Assembly: GCA_020205615.1 (NCBI GenBank)
Contig: CM035167.1
Coordinates: 60,446,436 to 60,510,435 of the forward strand
Direction: 5' to 3'
DNA length: 64,000 nt
Source: Panax quinquefolius
Lineage: Eukaryota; Streptophyta; Magnoliopsida; Apiales; Araliaceae
The translations under genes and the position numbers were made by a program. Within the stretch, counting starts at the first letter, position 1, and every line of letters starts with the position of its first letter. Positions 1-10,684 of the stretch are shown piece by piece. Under the pieces are notes generated by a model. That model saw only the letters and a program-made list of their open reading frames with translations. It searched no databases and was not told where the DNA came from.

Positions 1-480
1 TAAGTATAACATAACAGTGAAAAGTAACCTTGCTGAATAATAAAGTAGCAAAGGTTAGGGAACTTGCCTCTTGCGTAAGCTATACAAATACAACTCATGT
101 ACTCCAATATCCTACACATACCATTAGGAATATCACATCAATTAGCTACATACATTAACCTCGTAGATTTATTTCTCATCTTAGTTAAGTTATAACCTTT
201 AGTTTAAGGTCTATCCATAATGTTAAACCACATAATACGAATCTGAAAACTCACTAACACCTACATAAGACTTTTAACATCCAAATCATATTTTGAACTC
301 TTATTAATCAATACTACACTTATCCTTAATCGAACTTGAAGTTCAACTAAGTATTTAAGTCTTCCTAGGACTCAATGGTTTTATATTAATCACTTTCCAT
401 ATCTTAGTGCTCATTTCAGAAATCATAAGTGTTAATATCACAAGACTTATTCATTAATCATTGTATACATTAAGTCATAA
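1..480 (-). repeat. LTR-like fragment B', left half
   Basis: AT-rich, no coding capacity. The stretch around 350-410 (a CCTAGGACT core followed by GGTTTTATATTA and CCATATCTTA) matches the same order of words at about 11625-11690 inside LTR B. I therefore read it as part of a related LTR, cut by Element A and continuing at 9361. Orientation follows LTR B. The left limit is outside the window. Confidence 0.55.
476..480. repeat. Target site duplication of Element A, left copy (CATAA)
   Basis: CATAA directly before the TG of the left LTR; the same five bases follow the CA of the right LTR at 9356-9360. Five bases is the usual duplication for Ty3/gypsy integrases. Confidence 0.9.
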
Positions 481-1019
481 TGTGACGCCCCCAAAATTAG
501 GTATACATCACCCATCTTGGGTTGTCAGATACATGGTACAGAATTTAAATACAACTTACTAATATAACTGTCGTGTACAATACGACATAAACTGTAAGTT
601 TGAATACAAATATTGTCTACTAGAGATCATTCAAACTCAAAAGGAGTCCTCATTACAATTATTATCACACTATTTCACAGAATAGTGAGGACTACTAATG
701 CTATCCTCTGGACCATTACTCCGTTCCCCGACTCGTCCCAGCTATATTCTCATTTCCTGAAGAGAACAGTGAAAGAAAGGGTGAGCTCAACTAGCTCAGT
801 AAGAAATATTATGACTAAGATAATGCAGAATAAATTATCATTAGCTTCTGACAAAGTTAAACTGATAAAATATAATGAACATCAAGTTTAACTACAGCGG
901 AACTAGCAATCCATTAAAAGAGTCAAGTAGAAAATAAAATCTACTATCTTTTATGATTTAAAAGGTTTTTCATCACTGTTATAGCTGAGACTCAGCTTTA
1001 ATAAATATTCCACATCATC

Positions 1020-1275
1020 GAATCACCCCCGCACTACGGCCAAGGATATTATTTAGTATCACGACCACAATTATTCATGCACTACGAACCAAGAATATTT
1101 GTGTATTCATTAATGGTCATGATCATGCCAACAACTGTCCATCAATGCACTACGGGCCACTGAGGATTTTTACCACATCATTTGTAACATTACGGTCATG
1201 ATTTCACCGAATAGTCTTTGGTCATAATCATACCAAGTCCATCTATGCACTACAGGCCACAGATGACTTTTAACA
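1020..1275 (-). repeat. Leader repeats with GCACTACGGGCC core (Element A LTR)
   Basis: Four degenerate units near 1031, 1078, 1146 and 1248, each with GCACTAC followed by a variable base pair and GGCC. The same core recurs in the LTRs of C, D, E and F and in block H. Units differ mainly at the base after CTAC, which is a CAGG/CTGG site. Confidence 0.75.
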
Positions 1276-1559
1276 TAATATAAACATGAGGATGATGACA
1301 ATGATATAAGAATTCAATAAAACAAGTTCAAGAATTAATTTATCTAGGAACCAATAACATCTAAACTGTCAACATGATACTGCTTTGTAGAGTAAAATTC
1401 AAGAATACTGAGAAGAATATTTCCATGAAAGGATACTGGATGAAGCGCAAATATCAAGGATATTCCACTAATTTCATGGAGTATAGAAGTCAAAGTTTTA
1501 ACCAACTGGGTATAATAAAGAATGGAATAACAAAAGAAATCACCATGCATGCGATAGAA

Positions 1560-1900
1560 TCGAATAAAAGTGAAGTTATTCCAATGTAATAATAAATAAC
1601 GAGAATCTCAGTCCCACAGATAACGCATGTATAGGATATTCCAACAGAATAATAAAAAAATGGAACCAGTCCCAAAAAACACATGCATGGATGTTCCAAC
1701 AGTAATACTAATAAATACAGAACAGTGCGGTGTAAAACACACGCATACGATGTTCCAATAGAATAATAATAAAGATTTTAACTAGTCCTGTAAAACACAC
1801 GCATGTGATGTTCCAATGTAATAATAGAAGAATGTCATCAAGTATAGGGTAAACCATGATACAAAAGTTATTCCAATGTAATAATAAGCAATGGAACAAC
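1560..1900 (-). repeat. Leader tandem array with GTTCCAAT...AATAATAA units (Element A LTR)
   Basis: About five or six units of 50-65 bases built of GATGTTCCAAT, an AATAATAA run, a TTTTAACTAGTCC or GGAACCAGTCC segment and TGTAAAACACACGCATG. In the transcript this lies between the TATA box and the primer site. Part of the array is lost from the 5' LTR. Confidence 0.8.
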
Positions 1901-2070
1901 AACAGCTTCTCTTCATGAATAAGAAAGAATAACACCCTTTACTTTAGTAGGAGATTGAATAACGCAATAGTGTAGTAACAAAATACTCTTCTTCTTTCTC
2001 TTTATTCTCTCTATACTTTCTCTCTATATAGCTTGAATGAATTCGTGAAAATAATGAAGCACTAGGCCTC

Positions 2071-2078
2071 TATTTATA
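2071..2078 (-). promoter_or_regulatory. TATA box of Element A 3' LTR
   Basis: Minus strand reads TCTATAAATAGAGGCC, a near-ideal plant TATA box. The same element is at the same place in every LTR of this superfamily in the window (8465, 29041, 32097, 36853, 38661, 44773, 49847, 57123). Transcription would start about 30 bases to the left. Confidence 0.85.
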
Positions 2079-2103
2079 GAAGATTTCTAGCTTAAGACCG
2101 CCA

Positions 2104-2310
2104 TGTGAAAAGGCAAGTGGCTTGACGAATTGGTGATGTGAAAAGAAAAGTGGTTTGACGCTCAGTAATGTGAAACGACAAGTGGTTCGACGCCTTTATA
2201 ATATGAAACGACAAGTGGTTTGACGTCTGGTAAAGGTAATTACTATTGACGAAGGTAATTACTATTCACAAAGGTAATTACTATCGACGAAGGTAATTAC
2301 TATCGATTTA
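2104..2310 (-). promoter_or_regulatory. U3 tandem repeats of Element A
   Basis: Two tiers upstream of the TATA box. Four units of about 35-40 bases have TGAAACGACAAGTGGTTTGACG as their theme (2104-2235; 22 bases shown in pieces: TGAAACGACAAG plus TGGTTTGACG). Four units of 18-19 bases contain the palindrome GTAATTAC followed by TATCGACGAAG (2227-2310). Placement suggests enhancer or transcription-factor sites. The 5' LTR has three instead of four of the first unit. Confidence 0.7.
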
Positions 2311-2994
2311 AGAGACTCTTAGATGATGACATATGGGCCCCCATAAAATATTCAAACTTACCACAAACGCCCTCATAATGCACTCTTTATATACATCAAG
2401 GATTGAATAAATATTACCACAAATCATTTTATTTTTAATCAACACATATTTAATCTTTCAACAATTATTAATCATTTATAACTTGTCGTCTCAATTATTG
2501 ATTTAATACTATAACATAATATACGTATGATACTACGACAATAATTGAATCAATAATATAAGAGATATGATGCAAGAATTATCAGTAGCAATAATTGAGC
2601 ATAAATTGAGTGACTTCTCACGTAAGCATCAATAATCAATATCGTGTGCTACTATACAACTACGCCAGACATCGCATTTTTTACTACCGGGTAGTTCAAC
2701 AGCTTTTAACGGTAACACCTCTGCCGTTATTTTTATAGAAAGATAATTTGTCGCTTTTCTAACTACGACAATACTTACGCTATGGGGTCCACTTAATGAT
2801 TGAGCGGTTGTATTTAATATTCCCCGACAAAAGAATATTTCCCACCAAACGAATATTTTATAACAACTTGCTTACTTTGCAAAATTTATAAATATTACCC
2901 ACAACTATAACATTATATCAAATTTATTCCATAATATTCAAAAATAATACTTATAGAAAAATTCATTTTTATTTATAAAAGTTGGGGTCTTACA

Positions 2995-3010
2995 ACCTCC
3001 CCTTCTTATG
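2995..3010 (-). other. Polypurine tract of Element A
   Basis: Minus strand reads CATAAGAAGGGGAGGT directly before the 3' LTR: purine-rich, the usual plus-strand primer. It overlaps the end of the polyprotein frame (stop TAA at 3006-3008). Confidence 0.85.
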
Positions 3011-3300
3011 AAATTTTGCCCTCAAAATTAGGGTACGTACCTGGTATGTCGAAGAGGTAAGGATACCTTGATTTCATTTAAGATTCTAACTCCCAAGTCA
3101 TTTCTTCAACATCGTGGTTCCTCCACAAAACTTTGACTTGAGGTATAACCTTGGAGCGTAGAATATGTTCCTTCTTATCCAAGATTTGAACAGGAACCTC
3201 TTCATACGTCAAATCTTTCGCTATTTCATCCGGTTCTAACTCAATAATGTGGTTCGGGTCTTTCACATATTTACGTAACATGGATATGTGAAAACGTTAT
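3006..3300 (-). pseudogene. Chromodomain at the C-terminus of Element A integrase
   Basis: The frame 3078-3281 carries EPDEIA...[16 protein letters not shown] followed by VLWRNHDVEEMTWELES, the aromatic and acidic pattern of a retrotransposon chromodomain, which guides integration to particular chromatin. One stop (TAA after WELES) interrupts it; the frame then continues with a YPYLFDIPG-type tail to the final TAA at 3006. The VLWRNH...EE.TWE motif is why I place the family near Tekay/Del. Confidence 0.8.
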
Positions 3301-4470
3301 GAACACGAGACATACTTAAGCGTAAAAGCGAGTCTATAGGCCACGCCCTACTCGATCGAGGATTAAAATGGACCGATGAATCGAGAATTAAGTTTTCCTC
3401 TCTTTCCAAATCTTATAACTCCTTTCCATGGAGCAACTCTTAACAACACATGATCTCCTATATCGAATTCCACGCCCTTTCGATGAAGATCAAGATAACT
3501 CTTTTTCGATTTTTTTGTGAGGTATTTATACATTGTTTGGATCGTTTGAATCTTTTCCGTAGTCATACGTACTCAAATCCGGTCCCCAACAACGCTGCTT
3601 CACCCACCTCATCCCAAAGATACCGAGAACGACACTTTCTTCCATACAACGCTTGAATTGAGCCATGCCAATACTTGCTTGATAACCGTTGTTGTCAGAG
3701 AAAACTCCACCAATGGTAAGAACTTGTCCCAACTTCCTTGAAATCAAGGACACACGAGTCTTAATAGATCTTCAAGAGTTTGAATAGTCCTCTCCGATCG
3801 TCTGCTTAAATCGAGGATGATATGCCGAGCTAAATCGTAAGTCAGTGCCCATAGCTTTTTGCAAACTAACCCAAAATCGTGAAGTGAATCTTGGGTCTCG
3901 ATCGTAAACTATGGATACCGCAGATACCATGCGATCTTACAATCTCGTTTATGTACATACGAGCAAGACGTTCAAGTGTATAAGTTTCTCGATCGGTAAG
4001 AAATGAGCGAGACTTGGTCAATCTATCAACAATGACCCAAATCGCATCTATGCCTTGAGAAACCTTAGGAAGACCCAGAATTAAATCCATGGTAATATGC
4101 TCCCACTTCCATTTTGGAATTTCAAATGGTTGCAATGGACCTTTTGGTACTTGATGCTCCGCTTTTAACTCGTTGACAAGTTAGACACCTTGAGATAAAT
4201 AGCGCTATCTCTCTCTTCATATTGCTCCACCAAAATGTATGACGAATATCATGATACATTTTGGTACTCCCGTGATGGGTTGCAAATGGTGTGTTGTGCG
4301 CCTCATCATGATATTATACTTTAAATCGTGGGTCGTTAGAACACAAAGTCCGGAGTTGACTCAAGTATTCCTTCTTTATCGATTCTTGCTTCCAGATAGC
4401 ACCTTCTTGCACTTTCTTCCTCATACGCATCGACTCCGTGTCTCAGTAGCTTGAGCGAATTTAACTTTAT
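3300..4470 (-). pseudogene. Integrase of Element A (broken)
   Basis: Minus-strand pieces in order: [21 protein letters not shown] and [14 protein letters not shown] at 3866-4135 (start of the catalytic core with the first Asp), a region near 3753-3870 equivalent to SDRD...FW and the [10 protein letters not shown] stretch, and GDHVLLRVAPWKGVIRFGKRGKL at 3363-3566 (GPY/F-type C-terminal module). It would insert the element's cDNA into chromatin. At least four frame changes separate the pieces. Confidence 0.8.
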
Positions 4471-4689
4471 CGATTAAAGTCGGTTCTACTCAGTATACTC
4501 GCTATCATCACATGCGTCCCCACGAGTCTTTAACTCTATCTCCATCCTTTGCAAGTCACACAAAATGGGCCTCATGCGTTGACAATATCGCACTCGTGAT
4601 TGCATATGATCTTCTACTCAATGCGTCACCACCACGCTCACCTTTCCAGGATGGTATTGGATGGTATGATCATAATCTTTCAATAGTTC

Positions 4690-5900
4690 AAGCCAACGTC
4701 GTTGTCACATGTTGAGTTCCTTTTGAGTGAAGAAATATTTGAGGCTTTAATGATCCGTAAAGATCTCCACTTTCTCCCCACACAAGTAATGCCTCCAAAT
4801 TTTAAGTGCAAAGATAACAACTGCCAACTCTAGATCATGAGTAGGATAATTCCTCTCATATTCTTTGAGTTTTCGCGAGGCATAGGCTATAACTTTTCCA
4901 TGTTGCATGAGAACACATCCCAACCCTTTGCCCGAAGCATCACTGTAGATGACAAATCCTCCGAGCCGATGGTATTGTCGTAACAGTCTTGAAATAAGTC
5001 TCCTCTTGAGTTCTTGAAAACTCTTCTCACATTCTTCGCTCCAACCGAACTTTGTATCTTTCCGAGTCAGCTGAGTCAATGGAGTAGCGATTCGAGAAAA
5101 TCCTTCCATGAATCTCCGATAATAACCAGCTAAACCGAGAAAGCTATGTACTTCAGTCACTGATTTAGGTTGTTCCCAGCTTTGAATAGCTTCAATCTTT
5201 ACTGGGTCAATAGATATTCCATGACTTGATACCACGTGCCCAAGGAATGATACTTCTTCAAGCCAGAACTCGCATTTCTTCAACTTGGCATAAAGCTTAT
5301 ATTCACGAAGCTTTTGGAGTGTCAGCCACAAGTGTTGCTCATGATCTTCACGCTTTTGGAATAAATAAGGATGTCATCAATAAAGACGACCACAAAGTGA
5401 TCCAAATATTCCTTGAATACTCGGTTCATCATATCCATGAAGGCGGAGGAGCATTAGTCAATCCAAAGGACATGACTAGGAATTCATAATGCTGTCTGCA
5501 TCGGAGTTCTCGAAGCCATCTTTGGAATGTCACGGCTCTAATCTTCAATTGGTGATATCCTAACGAAGATCAATCTTTGAAAAGAATTTGGCTCCTTGCA
5601 ATCGGGTCAAACAGTCATCAATACGTGGCAATGGATACCTATTTTTGATGGTGACATGATTCGACTCCCGATAATCAATACAAAGTCGCATACACCCATC
5701 TTTCTTTTTCACGAATAGAACAGGAGCACCCTAAGGAGAAGTACTAGGATGAATAAAGCCAATGTCTAACAATTCCTGCAGTTGGGTCTTTAACTCCTGA
5801 AGTTCAATAGGAGCCATTCGATATGGGGCTTTGGAAATAGGTTTTGTACCGGGTTCAAGGTCGATACAAAATTCAATTTCACGCCTGGGGTAGGCCAGAA
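4690..5900 (-). pseudogene. Reverse transcriptase and RNase H of Element A (broken)
   Basis: The RT catalytic motif FIDDILIYS is at 5358-5384. The frame 4747-5331 runs from [16 protein letters not shown] through FLGHVVS, the thumb-region [17 protein letters not shown] and TPLTQLTRK into RNase H, with [37 protein letters not shown] and a closing FTDH. The RNase H Asp of YSDAS and Glu of LEL are present. A stretch near 5500-5720 encodes the RT N-terminus, shifted in frame. It would copy the element RNA into DNA. Confidence 0.88.
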
Positions 5901-6059
5901 GTTCTTCTTCGGGAATACGTCGTGAAATTTATTAACAATAGAAATATCGCTCAAAACTCGACATATTTTTGTTTAAATCTGTGACATGAGCTAAGAAAGC
6001 TTGACATCCATTTTTCAATAAACGAATAGCTTTATGGCTTGAGATGACCGTGATTGATT

Positions 6060-6450
6060 TTAATGGTTTGGTCGCTTGAATTCACATAATAGGTTGGTTA
6101 GGAATATGAAAGCTAACAACCTTACGAAAATAATCAATTTTTGCATGATAAGTAGTTAACCAATCAATCCCTAGAATCACGCCAAATGCAAGTATTTTAA
6201 TGAAATAAGATCGATGGTGTAATGTGAGGGTACCGATTTGAACCAAACAAGACTTATAAACAAAGCTGGATGTAATGAAGGTTTTTCCCAACGGAGTTTC
6301 CACAGATAAGTCAAAGTCTAATTTCTCCTGAGTCAAATTTAATCGATGAGCGTAAGTAGGAGAAATAAAAGAATGGGTAGAACCGTGTCAAATAAAGTAT
6401 AGACGCTATTAGAGTTTATGATAAGCTTACCCGTGATGACCTCATTCGGG
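6060..6450 (-). pseudogene. Aspartic protease of Element A (broken)
   Basis: The frame 6082-6336 has LDFDLSVETPLGKTFITSS and ILAFGVILGIDWLTTYHAKID, the flap and GIDWL motifs of gypsy retropepsins. The active-site DTGSTHSF equivalent lies near 6385-6400 but is out of frame by one base. It would cleave the polyprotein in the particle. Confidence 0.8.
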
Positions 6451-6559
6451 TTCCATGCTCTCTGGGAGGTCACAACAAACGCCTCCTCAGACTAACGGGT
6501 TTTGACTTTTCTGGGACGACCTTTGGTGCCTCCATCCTAGCTGAATTTGTCTTCGGTAA

Positions 6560-7643
6560 ACGATAAAATCGAGCTAAGTGACCTTCTCTTCCATAATTAT
6601 AATATGCTTTGGATGGCATGACTCAGTTTGGACTGATGTGTCCCTCTCCTCCGCATTTAAAGCATATGATAGGTGGTCTTTCTCCTTCCTTAACAACGGG
6701 TGCTAGTGCTGACGTCTTTCCATCATTGTTGAATCTCCTTTTCTTGAAATGTCCATTCTTATTGTTTTGGCCCTGATTACCACCGAAATGGTTACCATTT
6801 CGGCACCGTTGATTCCTCCACGCTTGTTGTCACCGCTTTGATGACTACTCTCATTTGGTATTATAATTTTGCTTTTGCTTCTTTTAGTCATATTGACTCG
6901 TTATCGCTACTCCACTAATCGAGCCCTATTTACAACATCCGAATACAAACACGCTTTATGAGAAATAAGATGTCGACGTATCTCCCGCTTCAAACCTCTT
7001 AAAACATTCGCGCCATTCTCTCTTCATTATCCACCAAGTGGGATGCAAACCGTGATAACTCCGCAAATTTTGCCTTGTATTGCGACACACTGTCCATATT
7101 GTTTTGTTCCAACTTGATAAACTCCACCTCCTTCATGTGGCGAATACTTTCGGAAAATATTTGTCGTTGAATGCCTCCCCGAACTTCTCCCAAGATATCT
7201 TCAAGACAAAGAAGTTGAGTACGCTTTCTGGATTCCCACCAAAGAATCGCCTCTCGCGCAACATAAAGGCGCGAAGGGAACCTTTTGCTCCTCGGAGCAT
7301 CCCAAGACATCAAATATCTTGGTAATCTGCTTTATCCATGCTTCCTCCGTAAGTGGTTTTGGCTCTCCCTTAAACTCCGGTGGTCCCAGCTCCTTGAATC
7401 TGCTTAGCGGTGACCGCCGAGAGAGTTTTCCGTGTTTCCACCTACGTTTTGGATAGAGTCGCTCTTGCACCTTTTGCATGAATTGCATAAAGCCTCCGAA
7501 CATTTGATCATTCATCATTTGGTCGTTGTTGTTGTTTGCATGAGGATTGTCGCCTTCCGATGCACATTATCCCGATTATTGATATGTGGGGAATCAACGA
7601 TCGCTCAGTGCTCCATCATATTCTCAACATTCTCGGATGTCAT
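6560..7643 (-). pseudogene. gag of Element A (broken), with zinc knuckle
   Basis: The start ATG at 7641-7643 gives MTSENVEN, shared with C (MASENVEN) and similar to D/F (MSIEN, MSFEN). Pieces at 7201-7518 and 6999-7313 hold FKELGPPEFKG, WIKQITKIFDVLGCSEEQKV, WWES and the strongly conserved SIRHMKEVEFIKLEQNN...FAELSRFA core of retrotransposon gag. Near 6640-6665 a CFKCGGEGH knuckle is readable. A second one (6570-6600) has lost its cysteines. It forms the cytoplasmic particle. Confidence 0.85.
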
Positions 7644-7811
7644 TTTTAGATCGCCACAAAACAAAAGGTTAATTGACATGTAACATATTATCCCTATATT
7701 CTCGAAGACCAATAAAATAGCACATAAACTTAGGTAGGACATACTAGCGAAGGTATTCCCCGCCTCTCCTCCTAGTACTATTCTCACATCTTAGCCGTGA
7801 TCATATCCTAA

Positions 7812-7822
7812 GCTCGATACCA
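7812..7822 (-). other. Primer binding site of Element A (initiator Met tRNA)
   Basis: Minus strand TGGTATCGAGC, two bases inside the 5' LTR; the plant tRNA-iMet complement is TGGTATCAGAGC. The missing A/G change falls on a CAG. Confidence 0.85.
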
Positions 7823-7824
7823 AC

Positions 7825-9355
7825 CGTGACGCCCCCAAAATTAGGTATACATCACCCATCTTGGGTAGTCGATACATGGTATGTAATTTAAATACAACTT
7901 ACTAATATAACTGCCGTGGTACAATACGACATAAACTCGTAAGTTTGAATACAAATATTGTCTACTAGAGATCATACAAACTCAAAAGGAGTCCTCATTA
8001 CAATTATTATCACACTATTTCACGTAATAGTGAGGACTACTAATGCTATCCTCTCGACCATTACTCTGCTCCCCGACTCGTCCAAATTATATTCTCATTT
8101 CACGAGAGAAACTAGGTCCTGTGTAAAACACACGCATACGATGATGTTCCAATAGAATAATAATAAAGATTTTAACTAGGTCCTGTAAAACCACATGCAT
8201 GGATGTTCCAATGTAATAATAGAAGAATGTCACCAAGTATAGGGTAAACCACAGATACAAGTTATTCCAATGTAATAATAAGCAATGGAACAACAATGCT
8301 TCTCTTCATGAATAAGAAAGAATAACACCCCTTACTTTAGTAGGAGATTGAATATCGCAATAGTGTAAGTAACAAAATACTCTTCTTCTTTCTCTCTTAT
8401 TCTCTATACTTTCTCTCTCTATAGCTTGAATGAATTCGTGAAAAATAATGAAGCACTAGGCCTCTATTTATAGAAGATTTCTAGCTTAGCACCGCCATGT
8501 GAAAAGGCAAGTGGCTCGACGAATCGGTGATGTGAAAAGAAAAGTGGTTTGACGCTCCAGTAATGTGAAACGACAAGTGGTTTGACGTCTGGTAAAGGTA
8601 ATTACTATCGACGAAGGTAATTACTATTCACAAAGGTAATTACTATTGACGAAAGGTAATTACTATCGACGAAGAGACTCTTAGATGATGATATATGGCC
8701 CCCATAAAATAATCAAACTTATCACAAACGCCTCATAATGTAATTTTTATATACATCAAGGATTGAATAAATATTACCACAAATCATTTTATTTTTAATC
8801 AACACATATTTAATCTTTTAACAATTATTAATCATTTATAACTTGTCGCCTCAATTATTGATTTAATACTATAACATATTATACGATGATGATCTTTGTG
8901 ACAATAATTGAATCAATAATATAAGAGATATGATGCAGCAATTACTGTAGCAATAATTGAGCATAGCTGAGTGACTTCTCACGTAAGCATCAATAATCAA
9001 TATCGTGTGCTACTATACAACTACACATATTATTGTACTTTTACTACCGGGTAGTTCAACAGTTTTAACGGTAACACCTCTGCCGTTATTTTTATAGAAA
9101 GATAATTTTGTCGCTTTCTAACTACGTGATACTTCCGCTAATGGGGTCCACTAATGATTGAGTAGTCGTCATTTAATATTCCCCGATAAAAAGAATATTC
9201 TCCGACCAAACGAATATTTTATAACAACTTGCTTACTTTGCAAAATTTATAAATATTACCCATAACTATAATATTATATCAAATTTATTCCATAATATTC
9301 AAAAATAATACTTATAGAAAAATTCATCTTTATTTATAAAAGTTGGGGTCTTACA
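7825..9355 (-). repeat. Element A 5' LTR (1.5 kb, internally deleted)
   Basis: Same ends and U3 as the 3' LTR. The leading TG reads CG here because the boundary CTG became CCG. Around 8110-8125 the sequence jumps from the AGAGAA at 764-770 of the partner directly to TGTAAAACACACGCATACG at about 1725, removing about 1 kb of transcribed leader. U3 and the TATA box (8465-8472) are retained. Confidence 0.92.
8465..8472 (-). promoter_or_regulatory. TATA box of Element A 5' LTR
   Basis: TATAAATA on the minus strand in the same context as at 2071-2078. In a 5' LTR this would be the promoter of the genomic RNA. Confidence 0.82.
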
Positions 9356-9360
9356 CATAA
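9356..9360. repeat. Target site duplication of Element A, right copy (CATAA)
   Basis: Matches 476-480. Confidence 0.9.
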
Positions 9361-10684
9361 TGTGTTGTAACTTACTAATCCTTTACATCTTTGAAATTAT
9401 CAATGACATGACACGGTTCTGTTTTAACCTCCATGTTCCATGTTTATTACATTAACACATCATTAGACCAAGTTACATCGATATCCCAAGTCTGCAGCAG
9501 TAGCAGAAGCCACTGTCCCAAATTAGGGTATAGCGCAGCTGCGCCATACACAAGCCTGAGACCTGTGTAGTTGCGCCATTTCTAGCCTTGGCACCAACAC
9601 AACTATGCTGGTGCACATACAGAATCAGAAACGTGATTAATAGTAGCCGTTTTTAGCACAACTAACACAAATTTCACCCACAAAACAGTGAAATTAACAC
9701 ATACAATTGATATAGAACTATTACAAACATGTTTCCTCACATATTCATCAACATAGAACAATTTAACAACAACTTTTACTAACTTAATTCCTCAAATTCC
9801 ATGTTTTCATATAAAAACACCATTTTTGACATCCTTTACAAAAATCATCACTGTAATCTCATTTCTACACCAAATTACTTCGTTCAAACTACGTTATCTT
9901 CGTTTCTTACCGAACTAACATATACAAGACTCAATTCACAGATTATCATATAAAATGACCAACGAATTTTGTACTTACATAAACCACATGAAAAATATTC
10001 ACTGTAAACACTTTCTTCCTTTTTTAACCGTAATTAGCATCGCAAATTCTTATCTAATGCAAACTCTAACATCATAAACATGTATACTCACAATTACCAA
10101 TTATATATATCAACAATTCGAAAAGATGAAATTCACAGAACATATAATTTTATGTCGTAAACTCATATATACATATACCTATATATATAATGTGGAGATT
10201 ATAGAAAATTACCTTCAATTAGCTTGCACAACCTTGCTAAACACATGAATTTGATTTGGAAAACTCAAGAATTCTCTCTCAACTCTCTCTCAAGTTCTCT
10301 TTATTTCTTCTCTAACTCAATATCACGTAAAGCCAACTAACTCTCCAGCACCAACATAATAAATTGATAGGCGTATACTTATTATAACATCAGTTACAAA
10401 TATAACGCTTAGGTTATAATTACATTTTATTTATTAATTATTTATTTTATTTATTCTATTTATATTATTTAAAATTTTTAAAATTTAAAAAATCAAAAGC
10501 CATAAGACTTTGTTTGGCAAAACTCTTTAAAAATTAAAGACTTGACATTTTAAGCCTTGTTTGGTAAAAACTAAATTAAACTCATTTAAATTATTTTAAT
10601 AAACAATTTAGTTTATAATTTATAATCACACATTATTTATTTGGATTTCCATATCCACATTAATCAAATAAATTAATTATACAT
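9361..10684 (-). repeat. LTR-like fragment B', right half
   Basis: No gene. The block at about 10480-10620 (CAAAAGCCATAAGACTTTGTTTGGCAAAA and what follows, quoted in two parts: CAAAAGCCATAAG, TTTGGCAAAA) matches 13185-13330 in LTR B, so the two are related LTRs. It includes a CTCTCTC-rich leader at 10270-10320 and a perfect 12-base palindrome GCGCAGCTGCGC at 9533-9544. Its right end looks truncated where LTR B begins. Confidence 0.6.

Larger units (their letters stand above)
481..2994 (-). repeat. Element A 3' LTR (2.5 kb)
   Basis: Starts TGTGACGCCCCC and ends GGGGTCTTACA, the TG...CA ends expected of LTRs. In minus-strand order it holds U3 (about 2994-2080) with tandem repeats, a TATA box at 2071-2078, and a long transcribed leader of two repeat arrays. 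The same ends, in shorter form, are at 7825-9355. Confidence 0.93.
481..9355 (-). mobile_element. Element A: Ty3/gypsy chromovirus LTR retrotransposon
   Basis: Complete element of 8.9 kb bounded by CATAA duplications, read on the minus strand. Order along the RNA is 5' LTR (7825-9355), Met-tRNA primer site, gag, protease, RT-RNase H, integrase, chromodomain, polypurine tract, 3' LTR (481-2994). This gag-pro-RT-RH-INT order with a C-terminal chromodomain defines a chromovirus. The polyprotein is broken by many frameshifts and stops, a good share of them at CTG/CAG sites. The 5' LTR has lost about 1 kb relative to the 3' LTR. It inserted into the older LTR-like sequence at 1-480/9361-10684. Confidence 0.93.

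Noticed and set aside
4239..4715. Plus-strand frames opposite Element A pol
   Set aside because: Shadows of the minus-strand integrase and RNase H regions.
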